Assembly: GCF_022682305.1 (NCBI RefSeq)
Contig: NZ_CP093528.1
Location: 2,617,501 to 2,681,500 of the forward strand
From: Shinella zoogloeoides
GTDB taxonomy: Bacteria > Pseudomonadota > Alphaproteobacteria > Rhizobiales > Rhizobiaceae
Length of the DNA: 64,000 bases
Direction: 5' to 3'
Part shown: piece after piece, positions 42,326-50,307 of the stretch
Layout of the letters: each line of letters begins with the position of its first letter
Position numbering within the stretch: the first letter of the stretch is position 1
Program-made: the position numbers and the translations under genes
The notes under the pieces: model-generated
What the model was told of the DNA's origin: nothing
What the model saw: the letters and a program-made list of their open reading frames with translations, nothing else
Database searches by the model: none

Positions 42326-44083
42326 TTATCGGGTTTCGTGAACGAGGTTTACCGGGCGCAGGACGGGCCAGCGGCCGACCGGCCACGATAGCCGTGCGAT
42401 ATCGCCATGCCCGACGACAAGCGCATGCACGCACGCCTTTCCACCCAGACCGGCATGGAAACCCAGCGCGCTCGACAGGGCCGCCGGATCGACGACCGGG
42501 ATATCTTTCGTCCGCGCCTCCAGGCGAGCGCGGCCATTCGCATCCCGTCCCACGTCCTCAAACCAGCGAACGCTTCGCGTGCCGATCCAGGTCGCAGAGA
42601 TTTCCGACGCGGTGCTGCCGGAAGCGACCCTGCCGACGATCTTCGTTGCAAAATTGTCGGTCAGCGCCTGCGCCGTCTCGCGGCCGTAGATATCGCGCAA
42701 CTGTGCCGGTGACTGGATCGCCGCGACGAGGCGGATGCCGGCGGACCGCCCGATCGCCGCAAGCCGGGGAACGGCAGCGCAACGGCCGATCTGCGGCAAC
42801 TCGTCGAGGACGATCCAGATCGGCGCGGGGTCTTCCTGGGATGCCTCGGAGACAACGGCGTCGGCCACGAGTTTCAGGACAAGGCGGGCAATCGTCGCCG
42901 AAAGCTGCGGCTGCCGCTGTGACTGGCGCAACAGAAGGGTATTCGGGCCACGCCCGGTTGCCCATTCGCGGATCGACAGGGATCGATCGTTTCCTCCCTT
43001 CCTTCCGGTTCGTGCGCAAACCCGCACGATCTGGCCGGTATTGGCGACCATCACCAGATAGAAGGACATGGCCTGCTTCAATGTCGCGTCATTCGTCACG
43101 TCGATGAACGATGCTTCGGCCGGATGGTCCGCCACCAGCAAGTCGTGAAGCTCGGCAACGGGTTTGCGCAGCAGCATGTCAAGATGATGCCAGCCCCACA
43201 CGGCCCGGCGGGCTGCGGCCTTTGCCTGGAGAACCTCGACAAGCGCCGCCAGCACCCGCTGCGCCCCGGCGCTCCAGGACGGATCGGAGGTTTCCGGAAT
43301 GAGTTCCATCGCCAGTTCCATCGCGTCGTCGGCGGTGCGAATGTCGCGGCCGATATCCCAACGGGCGCAACGCTGGTCATCGGTGGAAAGAAGCACGAAT
43401 GCGTCCGAAGGCCAGCGGGCAGTCATGTCCCCCTTCACGTCGAGCGTCAGCACTCGGTCGCCGAGTTTCAACGCTCCGTCGAGGATGCCTTGCAGGATCG
43501 TCGTCTTGCCGGCGCCGGTTCCGCCAACGAGCAGCAAATGCTCCGTTTCAAGCTGCCGTGGCATGGGCAAGCCGTCGACAAGTGCGATGCCGGATGTGTT
43601 GTCACCGTAACGGCGCGCCCATTCCGCCTTGAGGCTTCGCACGGCTCCGCTACCTGCCCGCAACCGCAAACCGTCGATATGTTGGACAGCGGGCCTACCA
43701 ATCGCCGATGCCAGCATGGAGGCGCGCAGTTTAGCATAGACGATAATACCGACCAGTCCGGCGCCGATTGTTCGCACGGCAAGGCTCGGTCCGATGCCAA
43801 GGTCGATAACGGCAAGAACCGTTCTCTCCGGAAAGGCGATAAGGCCTGACAGTATATCAAGTACCCCGTGGCCCGCCCCTGCGAAGACGAGGGAGTGAAA
43901 GAGCCCGAGGAGCGCAGGCAGGTTTACCGCCATCGGCCGGTCTGCATGATGCAGCCATGCGGTCGGCGGCGCTAGCATCAGTACAAGCGCAAACGCCGTG
44001 GTAGCGATGACAAATCCGGCCATGGTGGAAAGAACAGATACGAGCCGTTCCGGCTTGCGCGGTGTCAGAGGATGCAGGTGCAT
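42326..44083 (-). CDS. type IV coupling protein (TraD/TrwB/VirD4-like ATPase)
   Basis: This 585-residue protein has two or three N-terminal membrane segments (VLSTMAGFVIATTAFALVLML and LGIGPSLAVRTIGAGLVGIIVY). It carries a RecA-like ATPase with Walker A VGGTGAGKTTILQG near 188 and Walker B PIWIVLDELPQIGR near 423, then SPAQLRDIYG. It should link the relaxase-DNA complex to a type IV secretion channel at the inner membrane. No such channel is encoded in the window, so a helper plasmid or ICE would be needed. It starts 11 bp after the 211-residue gene. Confidence 0.93.
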   Translation of the reverse strand: MHLHPLTPRKPERLVSVLSTMAGFVIATTAFALVLMLAPPTAWLHHADRPMAVNLPALLGLFHSLVFAGAGHGVLDILSGLIAFPERTVLAVIDLGIGPSLAVRTIGAGLVGIIVYAKLRASMLASAIGRPAVQHIDGLRLRAGSGAVRSLKAEWARRYGDNTSGIALVDGLPMPRQLETEHLLLVGGTGAGKTTILQGILDGALKLGDRVLTLDVKGDMTARWPSDAFVLLSTDDQRCARWDIGRDIRTADDAMELAMELIPETSDPSWSAGAQRVLAALVEVLQAKAAARRAVWGWHHLDMLLRKPVAELHDLLVADHPAEASFIDVTNDATLKQAMSFYLVMVANTGQIVRVCARTGRKGGNDRSLSIREWATGRGPNTLLLRQSQRQPQLSATIARLVLKLVADAVVSEASQEDPAPIWIVLDELPQIGRCAAVPRLAAIGRSAGIRLVAAIQSPAQLRDIYGRETAQALTDNFATKIVGRVASGSTASEISATWIGTRSVRWFEDVGRDANGRARLEARTKDIPVVDPAALSSALGFHAGLGGKACVHALVVGHGDIARLSWPVGRWPVLRPVNLVHETR

Positions 44084-44094
44084 GGTCTCGTCTC

Positions 44095-44730
44095 CTATCG
44101 ATAGAGTTTCGCGACGCCGCGCCAGACGACGACCAATGTTCCGCGGGAAAGCGGCTCGTCAGGCGCAGTGGTGAGGTGGCGGTTGGGTCGAACGAGGTCA
44201 CCGGCCGGCATGTGCAGCCGACCCGCAAGCTGGCGGAGGGTGGTTTGAGGGCTACCCGTTCGGTAGAGGCAGCCGTCGACATAAGCGTCCAGCCTCCGGC
44301 ACACTGGCCAGGCAGATACCTGGATCGGCCGCATGCTATTGCCCGTCATCCGCTCCACAAGCGGCCATGACCGGTCAAAGACAGGGCCGGCGGCAAGCAG
44401 GGCAACGCAGACAACCCATATCGGCCAGCGGCGCCGTACCTTCCGGGGCGCCTCGACGGGTTTCGGTGGGGTGGACGGCGCGGTGGCGCTCGTGCGCGCC
44501 GTCACGCCGGCGGGAATATCCCGACGCATCGACACCAGCATCTCGAAGCCCTCCGGCCCCAGCATGGCGAATGACGACGGCGGCACTTTCACCAGTTGCT
44601 CCAGCGGCAGACGGGCAAGCTGCGAGGCAATCTCGCGCCGCCCGGCCTGCCCCTCCGCCATCGCGGTCGTTATCCGGGCGCCAAAGGCGCGCTGGTCTAT
44701 CGGACTGGTTTTCGTCGGTTCAGCCTTCAT
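44095..44730 (-). CDS. single-pass membrane protein of the mobilisation module
   Basis: This 211-residue protein has a soluble N-terminal part with REIASQLARLPLEQLVKVPPSSFAMLGPEGFEMLV, a basic stretch, then one membrane helix (RRWPIWVVCVALLAAGPVF). Its outer C-terminal domain (TLRQLAGRLHMPAGDLVRPNRHL) resembles a LysM-like unit. Its ATG overlaps the ParA-like gene by 11 bp and its stop is 11 bp from the coupling protein start, so it belongs to this transfer operon. The family is not recognised; a role at the coupling-protein interface is inferred from position. Confidence 0.7.
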   Translation of the reverse strand: MKAEPTKTSPIDQRAFGARITTAMAEGQAGRREIASQLARLPLEQLVKVPPSSFAMLGPEGFEMLVSMRRDIPAGVTARTSATAPSTPPKPVEAPRKVRRRWPIWVVCVALLAAGPVFDRSWPLVERMTGNSMRPIQVSAWPVCRRLDAYVDGCLYRTGSPQTTLRQLAGRLHMPAGDLVRPNRHLTTAPDEPLSRGTLVVVWRGVAKLYR

Positions 44731-45580
44731 CGACGGCCTCCGTCCGGTTGCCGGTGACACTCGCCATGGTGCTTTTCGCGGCCGCCAGGAAGGCCGCGAC
44801 ATCGCCCCGCAGAACCTTCGCCGCCGGGCGGCTACGCCCGGTCCAGGCGCGGATGTCATCAATTTCTGCCGCCACGACATCGATCGGTCGCTTGCCGGCC
44901 GCCTCGAACGGCTGCCACGATCCCGGCGCGATCGCCGGGATATCGATTGCACCGAGTTCGAGGCAGAGCGGTTCAAGCCCGCCCTTCCAGAGCAGATCGG
45001 CGGGCGAGTTCGGATAGAAGCGGAACGGCCCGTCCCTCCGGTTGAGAACAATATGGCGCGTCACCGAGGGTAGGATGCGTCCGATCGCATGCGCGGTACG
45101 AACAGCGCCCCGCATCGCTTCCGGTTCCGCCGTCGTCGGGATCAGCCAGCGGGCACACACACCCGCCTCGATCAGGTCCGCGTCGAGATCGACCAGCGCC
45201 AGATATTCCTCAATCACCGTCTGCTGCGGGCCGCCGATATCGACGATCATAGGCACTCTGGAAATCAACGCCGTCTCGAACGCCGAATAGAACGGATCGA
45301 ACGCGGCGACGATGGCTGTTGGATCACGCCGCAGATCGTCCATGCTGGCCGGAAGCACTGTCGTGACCCGCCCCGGATATAGCGCGGGCAACCGGTTCTG
45401 GTCGTCGATCTGCACGATCGTCGCCGCGATCGCATCCACCTCCATCAGATCGGCGAGAACGGTTGTAATAAAGGATTTTCCGACGCCGCCTTTGTCCGAC
45501 CCGATGAAGGTGACAAGCGGTTGCGATGGTCGAGCCGCGGTTGCCGTTGCGGTCGAGGTTCGGTTTGGTTTCTGGCTCAT
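44720..45580 (-). CDS. ParA/MinD-like P-loop ATPase
   Basis: This 286-residue protein has a deviant Walker A GSDKGGVGKSFITT (residues 27-39) and IVDIGGPQQTVIEEYL as the Walker B/switch region. Stand-alone ParA-like ATPases of this kind sit beside relaxase genes in rhizobial mobilisable elements and may help position the relaxosome or stabilise the excised circle. No ParB partner or centromere repeats were seen. A perfect AGGAGGTATCC ribosome-binding site precedes the ATG at 45580; the longer frame from 45619 is rejected. Motif copy 2 lies 51 bp upstream. Confidence 0.85.
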   Translation of the reverse strand: MSQKPNRTSTATATAARPSQPLVTFIGSDKGGVGKSFITTVLADLMEVDAIAATIVQIDDQNRLPALYPGRVTTVLPASMDDLRRDPTAIVAAFDPFYSAFETALISRVPMIVDIGGPQQTVIEEYLALVDLDADLIEAGVCARWLIPTTAEPEAMRGAVRTAHAIGRILPSVTRHIVLNRRDGPFRFYPNSPADLLWKGGLEPLCLELGAIDIPAIAPGSWQPFEAAGKRPIDVVAAEIDDIRAWTGRSRPAAKVLRGDVAAFLAAAKSTMASVTGNRTEAVDEG

Positions 45581-45631
45581 GGATACCTCCTGTGTTGGAG
45601 CACAGGAGCATTCCGCCACATCCGGCAGGAC

Positions 45632-45650
45632 AAACCCCTGGGGCGACTTA
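45632..45650 (-). repeat. shared upstream motif, copy 2 (before ParA-like gene)
   Basis: AAACCCCTGGGGCGACTTA matches AAACC-N3-GGGGCGACT at the same distance from the start codon (51 bp) as the other two copies. Here the middle also forms the palindrome CCCCTGGGG. Confidence 0.68.
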
Positions 45651-45739
45651 CGGTATTTCGACGGAGTGCCGTCGGAATCGAAAACAGCCGGCGGTTTCCC
45701 GCCGGCCGTTGCTCATATTGCGCCGTGAACGATCACCCG

Positions 45740-46723
45740 TCAGGCCGCTTGCGCCAGCCGCCCCGCAAACAAATTACGGTAGATGCCAGCAAGGATCGCC
45801 GCCGTCACCGGCACAGGCCAGGAATTGCCGACCAGCTTGTATTTCTGGAGATCGGTCAGAGCTTTGCCGGCAACCGAGACCCCGTCGAACCAGTCGTCGG
45901 GAAACCCCTGAGCCCGCAACGCTTCCAGTGGTGTCGGACGGCGCACGACCAGCCCCAGCCCTGCAAACTCCTGCACGACGAGAAAGTCCAGCTCGTGACC
46001 GCGCATGCCCGGCCGGTTCATGCCCGCCCCGCTCGCCATCAATGTGCCGAGCCGCGGCGGATGCAGGACAGAAGCGCTTCCAGAAGCGGCATCGGCAGAC
46101 GGTAGCCGTGCCGTTCCGCACGCCTCAGCACCCCGGCCGCCGCACGCGGCGTCAGCGAGTATTTCAGAAGGCGATCCGACGGCATCTCCGCGACGTCCGA
46201 GAATGAACAGCCGCTTTCGACGCTGTGGCAGGACTTGCGCGGCATCGATGACGAGATGGTCAACCGTGTACCCGGAGCCGACAAGTCCGCTACGCAATTC
46301 GTTGAACGCCTTGCCGCCGTGGAGGGTTTCGTACTGCGCGACGTTCTCGAAGAGGACGTAGCGGGGGCGCACGTCTGCGACGATCCTGACGATGTCGGAT
46401 GTGACGTCACGCCGGTCTTCGACGCCGCGCTGGCGCCCCGCGACCGAATACGGCTGGCACGGGATGCCCGCGATGAGGATGTCGATGGTTTCATGATGAT
46501 TGCTCCAGTTTGCAAGGGTAAGATCGCCGAGGTTCGGCACGGTTGGGAATTTACGGGAAAGGACGGCTGAGGCGATGGGGTCGATTTCGGCCACGGCCGC
46601 GACCTCATGAGGAATGCCGGCATGGTCGAGCGCGGCAACGTCCCCGCCGATGCCGCTGCACAGGCTAAGAATCCTGAGCGGCGGCAGCCCGGCGTTGTCG
46701 TGTGCTGGATGTTTGGTCTGCAT
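45740..46723 (-). CDS. DNA (cytosine-5) methyltransferase, apparently orphan
   Basis: This 327-residue C5-methylase has motif I LRILSLCSGIGGDVAALDHAG, the catalytic Cys in GIPCQPYSVAGRQRG near 89, motif VI ENVAQYE, motif VIII QRRKRLF and the C-terminal motif X KYKLVGNSWPVPV. No restriction enzyme gene is adjacent, so it probably protects or marks the element, as phage- and ICE-borne methylases do. I use the ATG at 46723, which has GGAGATCAGCA upstream; another in-frame ATG at 46741 is possible. Motif copy 3 lies 54 bp upstream. Confidence 0.93.
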   Translation of the reverse strand: MQTKHPAHDNAGLPPLRILSLCSGIGGDVAALDHAGIPHEVAAVAEIDPIASAVLSRKFPTVPNLGDLTLANWSNHHETIDILIAGIPCQPYSVAGRQRGVEDRRDVTSDIVRIVADVRPRYVLFENVAQYETLHGGKAFNELRSGLVGSGYTVDHLVIDAAQVLPQRRKRLFILGRRGDAVGSPSEILADAACGGRGAEACGTARLPSADAASGSASVLHPPRLGTLMASGAGMNRPGMRGHELDFLVVQEFAGLGLVVRRPTPLEALRAQGFPDDWFDGVSVAGKALTDLQKYKLVGNSWPVPVTAAILAGIYRNLFAGRLAQAA

Positions 46724-46768
46724 TGCTGATCTCCAGTGCATGATTGCACAAGACCAGCGTGGCGTGGC

Positions 46769-48520
46769 TCATTCCGGAAACCGGGGGGGCGACTCCATGA
46801 ATTTCAGAATCGGGGTCGCCCACATCGTTTCATGCCGCTGTCTGCGGCTTTTTCCACCGGCGTAACTACCCCTTGCCGGCGGCTTCCTGCTTATGCTTTC
46901 CAGCATTTCGTCGATAAGCGGCTGCGCAGCCGCGGCAATCTTTTCCACGCGCTCTTCGATCGGTAGCGTGGGTTTCATCTGCGGAAACCGCGGGAAGGTT
47001 ATCGAAGACGTACGCCACTGCTCTTTCTCATAGGCGCCGTGCAGCAATCGCCAGTCCATCTCTTCCCGCCAGAGATGGATGACCCTGATCGTCGCTTCCA
47101 GGCGCAGGGATTCTGGATCGTTCACGTTCGACTGGCGACGAACTTCGCGAAGCGCGGCCTCCAGAAACGCCAGCGCGCAATTCAACTGATATCTGGTGCT
47201 ACGGTAGGAAACGGCCATCCTTATATGTTCGTGAACAAGCAACTGCTCTGGCCGGACACCCTTTTGGTTGATGCCGATATTCCCGATGCCGGTGTTACGC
47301 TCGGCATGGAGTTTTTCCGCGGGCGACCCAAAAAGCTCAAATTCGAGTTCGCCCCGCGTATGGGTCGCTTCGACGATGGAGTATATCAGCGCCCTCGTGG
47401 CCTTCCGCGGCGATCCGTTTTCCGCAGGCCATATCCGATTGAGCACATCGTTGATCAGCGTCCATGTCGCGGGAGCTACATAGGATCGGGTCGTGCGCCG
47501 GCCCATTCCCGTCGGATTGATATCCTTGTCGTATTGCTGTTCGATCCGCTCGACGATCGTCTGCAAGGCCTCCTTGAATCCGGGCGGGTTCCTGGCCGCC
47601 ACGAGCCGCAATCCTGCCTGCCGCTCGCCAAGGTCGCCCGCCTTCAGGATCGGCTCGATAATCCCGGCCGCCAGGCGGCTGGCGGCAGTGACTGTTCCTG
47701 GCTCAACCAGGACTACCCGGAAGAGCGACGAAGCCTCCTCCGCCAGGAACTCAAGGAAAATATGGAATGCTCGATCGCTATGGCCTTCCATCTCGTTCCC
47801 GAGGACAGCAAATTTTTCCGGGAGGAGCTCCGCGAAGATGTCGCCCAGGACCGGAAACCAGTATCGAACCAGATGCGGTATCAAGCCGTCCCTGCCCGGC
47901 AGCGCCGTCAGATGACGGATCATATCCGACACCATGCCCGCCAGCGCTTCCCTGTCCGCTTTCATGCAGACCATCTCGATAAAGCTCGGCAGGATCGCGG
48001 GCTTGACGAGGCCGGTCGGGCTCTCATTCAGGACATGTTTCAGGTCCTGACGCGCTTGCCGGTCATCGGCGGGAACAAAGACGGATCGTCCGGCAGGGAT
48101 CGTGGCAGCTCTTCTGCTCACATCGACCTCAACGGGAGTGTATTGTGTCTCGGCAAACGGGAAGCCGCCGAGAAGCGCCTCGATCGATGCCGCCTCGAGT
48201 TCCGCCAGACGCCGTAACCAGCGCTCGATGAAGCGGATTGAATAGTTTGAAAGCTCCGCCAACTGCCCCGATATTACCGACACTCTGGGAACCAGAACCT
48301 CCTCCGCCCGATCCAGGCGGTAAATCGTGGCCGTCGCCATTAGGTCGCCGGCAACCGCCGTCAATGCGGTGCTAAAATCCTTCGAGCCGATCGTCTGCCC
48401 CTGCAGTGTCAGAAGCTCCCGATAGGCGCTCCTGATATCGGCGATGAATGCCTTCTCCGTCAGAGCCGCTATAAGGTCCTCTTCGGATGTGATTTCTTGT
48501 TGGCTCTGCTCTTGCGGCAT
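46769..48520 (-). CDS. conserved unknown protein, 583 residues
   Basis: This predominantly alpha-helical soluble protein has no motif I recognise. Landmarks are an acidic N-terminus (QSQQEITSEEDLIAALTEKAF), a Leu-rich helical middle, YDKDINPTGMGRRTTRSYVAPATW and TRALIYSIVEATHTRGELEFELFG. Its ATG shares one base with the stop of the 137-residue gene (TGATG), so the two are coupled. Its last codons run through motif copy 3, the presumed control site of the methylase gene downstream. A role in element replication or transfer is only a guess from position. Confidence 0.75.
   Translation of the reverse strand: MPQEQSQQEITSEEDLIAALTEKAFIADIRSAYRELLTLQGQTIGSKDFSTALTAVAGDLMATATIYRLDRAEEVLVPRVSVISGQLAELSNYSIRFIERWLRRLAELEAASIEALLGGFPFAETQYTPVEVDVSRRAATIPAGRSVFVPADDRQARQDLKHVLNESPTGLVKPAILPSFIEMVCMKADREALAGMVSDMIRHLTALPGRDGLIPHLVRYWFPVLGDIFAELLPEKFAVLGNEMEGHSDRAFHIFLEFLAEEASSLFRVVLVEPGTVTAASRLAAGIIEPILKAGDLGERQAGLRLVAARNPPGFKEALQTIVERIEQQYDKDINPTGMGRRTTRSYVAPATWTLINDVLNRIWPAENGSPRKATRALIYSIVEATHTRGELEFELFGSPAEKLHAERNTGIGNIGINQKGVRPEQLLVHEHIRMAVSYRSTRYQLNCALAFLEAALREVRRQSNVNDPESLRLEATIRVIHLWREEMDWRLLHGAYEKEQWRTSSITFPRFPQMKPTLPIEERVEKIAAAAQPLIDEMLESISRKPPARGSYAGGKSRRQRHETMWATPILKFMESPPRFPE
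46778..46797 (-). repeat. shared upstream motif, copy 3 (before C5-methylase)
   Basis: This copy is identical to the 20-base motif at 42295. It lies 54 bp before the methylase ATG and inside the last codons of the upstream 583-residue gene. Confidence 0.75.
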
Positions 48521-48933
48521 CAATCTTTGTCCTTCCCGGACCTGATGTCGGCTGCGCGTCGGATGCGCTCGGCAACATCGGTGAGCGCTAGTCGGTCTGC
48601 TTGCATGTTGGCTGGAGCGGAATGCCGGGTCCTGTCGGGTCCGACCGGCGTAACGGTTGCGACAGGCGCCGGTGGTCGTGCCTGCTGTGATCGTTGTATC
48701 CGGGAGACCATCGCTCTGACCACCTGCGCACTGACGATGCCGCCTGACTTCGAGCGCCAGCCGGCATCGCTGAGAATCATGGCGATCTGGTCCCAGCTCG
48801 CCCCCTGGTTTCGCCAGCCGGTGATTGTCGCAAGATGGTCGCGTAGCACACGTGCAGCCGGCAGCGGACCGAGCGCGGTGCATGATGCCGCGACGATCGC
48901 GCGCGCCTTTCGCGTCTCGTCCCGCTTGTTCAT
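48520..48933 (-). CDS. small helix-turn-helix-like protein
   Basis: This 137-residue protein has a central helical region, ITGWRNQGASWDQIAMILSDAGWRSKSGGIVSAQVVRAMVSRI. It reads as a DNA-binding helix-turn-helix of the type seen in element-borne accessory proteins (recombinase or replisome helpers). The N-terminus is basic (MNKRDETRKARAIV) and the C-terminus Pro- and Ala-rich, then charged. GGAGGGAGA lies about 10 bases before the ATG. It is first in a two-gene unit with the 583-residue gene. Confidence 0.7.
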   Translation of the reverse strand: MNKRDETRKARAIVAASCTALGPLPAARVLRDHLATITGWRNQGASWDQIAMILSDAGWRSKSGGIVSAQVVRAMVSRIQRSQQARPPAPVATVTPVGPDRTRHSAPANMQADRLALTDVAERIRRAADIRSGKDKD

Positions 48934-49250
48934 CGCCAGTCTCCCTCCATCATGCTGGCGCGGAAAGCCGTCGGCCGCAAACACAGAACCGCCATGACCG
49001 CATCAATCGACGGAGAAGTGTTGCGGTAACCTCCCGATACGGCGCACCCGTGGAAAGCGTGTTACGAAAACGTCTAAAATTCTATGCATATGCCGTTTCG
49101 TTACTGTCGATGCCAATGCACACAACGCGGTTGGCGCTCAGCACCTCGGTCGGCAGCATCGCCGCTGTTTCGATTCGTTTCCAAAAGATTCAAAATGTTG
49201 CAATCACACCTGTGCATCTGCGATGCGAACTGACAGCCCTCTGATTAGAG
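48934..49250. other. gene-free stretch between the mobilisation module and the MBL remnant
   Basis: These 317 bases contain no frame with family resemblance. The right part (about 49060-49220) is less GC-rich than its surroundings and should hold the promoter of the minus-strand 137-residue gene. I see no strong repeat or terminator. Confidence 0.4.
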
Positions 49251-49856
49251 CTACGACGGGCCTTGATGGCCGTCTGGCATTCGATTCGGTGACGGGAACG
49301 CCGGCGATGAAGCAGAGACCTTGCGATCCGAACATTCCGGGCGGAGCGCAGGGATGTGCCCGGTCTTGGAGAAACCGGGAACGTACTGGCCCGCGTCGGT
49401 GATGAGGTGCGCCCGCGACTCCAGCGACAGACCCTGCTTTGCCAACCAGTCGGCCAACTTCTTCGGGCGGGAGAAGACACGGATGCCGTAGCCCTGCCGC
49501 AGCCGGTGGCGTGCTTCTTGCCTGACGATCCGGGTGCCGTCCTCGCAGCTATCGTCCAGGATGGCGGCGGAGGGAACCCACAATTCCTTGATCTTGATAC
49601 GGCCTTCGCTCTGGTATTTCGCGGCGTGGTCGAGCCAGAAGAAATCGCCCGCCCCGCAACAGTGATCGTCGTCCAGATGGGTAAAGCAGACGACGCCGTA
49701 GTTGTTCCAACCAGCGGCCCGCAGGTCGGCCTTCAGGTCGACAGGAAGGTCAATCCGCTTGTCATAGGGGTTGTTATCGTTCCGTATATCGGCCAGCACA
49801 TATCTGGCGTGGCGTGAGCCGATGGTGGTGTTGACTGGAGCTTCGGCAGAAAGCAC
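49251..49856 (-). CDS. metallo-beta-lactamase-fold protein, probably truncated
   Basis: This frame of 201 codons begins with GTG at 49856, just after an in-frame stop. The core is VLADIRNDNNPYDKRIDL and VVCFTHLDDDHCCGAGDFFWLDHA, a variant of the MBL metal motif (HxxxDH), then IKIKELWVPSAAILDD, as in stand-alone ComEC-like MBL hydrolases near defence genes. The usual N-terminal strand before the metal motif is missing, and the C-terminal 35 residues (from GHIPALRPEC) read like out-of-frame sequence. A decayed gene is the most likely interpretation. Confidence 0.55.
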   Translation of the reverse strand: MLSAEAPVNTTIGSRHARYVLADIRNDNNPYDKRIDLPVDLKADLRAAGWNNYGVVCFTHLDDDHCCGAGDFFWLDHAAKYQSEGRIKIKELWVPSAAILDDSCEDGTRIVRQEARHRLRQGYGIRVFSRPKKLADWLAKQGLSLESRAHLITDAGQYVPGFSKTGHIPALRPECSDRKVSASSPAFPSPNRMPDGHQGPS

Positions 49857-49976
49857 GGGCTGGCACTATAGAACGGGTTATTCGTCGCTGAACCACGACG
49901 CAGGGAGCCCTCGGCACTCCCCCGGCCCCATCGACCATTGGGCGTGTCTGCCCCTTGGAACCCAGCCGTCTCCAGC

Positions 49977-50010
49977 GGGGCAAGGGGAGCGTTCCTGCTC
50001 CCCTTGCCCC
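49977..50010. repeat. strong 14-bp perfect hairpin
   Basis: GGGGCAAGGGGAGC and its exact complement flank the loop GTTCCT. The hairpin lies in the 250-bp gap between the MBL remnant and the restriction operon, with no T tract on either side. It could be a transcript boundary, a regulatory RNA structure or a recombination remnant. Confidence 0.65.
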
Positions 50011-50058
50011 CATGACCGAGGAGCTATCGCGCCCCTCTGGACATCCGCGACAATCCGG

Positions 50059-50087
50059 TTGCGAAAATCAGCCAATTTGGCCAATAT
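50059..50087 (+). promoter_or_regulatory. candidate promoter and operator of the restriction operon
   Basis: TTGCGA (50059) and CAATAT (50082) are 17 bp apart. Between them sits GCCAA-T-TTGGC (50071-50081), a perfect small palindrome suited to binding a dimeric Phd-type regulator. The first gene, phd-like, starts 20 bp downstream. Confidence 0.5.
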
Positions 50088-50106
50088 GACCCAGCCTGAG
50101 GGGAGA

Positions 50107-50307
50107 ATGATGAAAAGCCTATCCGCAGCCGAGGCGAAGAACGCCTTTGGTCATCTCATTGATCTCGCTCGTCACGAACCTGTGCTGATTGAAAAACACA
50201 ATCGTCCGGTGGTCGTGGTTATCAGCATCGAAGAATACGACCGGTTGATGGGCGGGGCCTTTTCCCATCCTCAGGTGGACAACACGCAACCAAAGGGTAA
50301 GGCATGA
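50107..50307 (+). CDS. Phd/YefM-family antitoxin-like protein without a toxin
   Basis: This 66-residue protein has the Phd/YefM N-terminal DNA-binding fold: MKSLSAAEAKNAFGHLIDLARHEPVLIEKHNRPVVVVISIEEYDRLM. The usual C-terminal toxin-binding tail is short (HPQVDNTQPKGKA), and no RelE, Doc or PIN toxin follows. Its TGA overlaps the ATG of the SNF2 helicase gene (ATGA), so it is the leader of the defence operon and probably its transcriptional regulator. GAGGGGAGA precedes the start; ATG codons at 50107 and 50110 are both possible. Confidence 0.88.
   Translation: MMKSLSAAEAKNAFGHLIDLARHEPVLIEKHNRPVVVVISIEEYDRLMGGAFSHPQVDNTQPKGKA

Noticed and set aside
47039-48217. 392-codon plus-strand frame
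   Set aside because: It lies antisense to the 583-residue gene, which has a coupled start, a normal amino-acid mix and a continuous frame.
50107-50307. A classical Phd toxin-antitoxin pair
   Set aside because: The following gene is a large helicase and no small toxin frame lies on either side.
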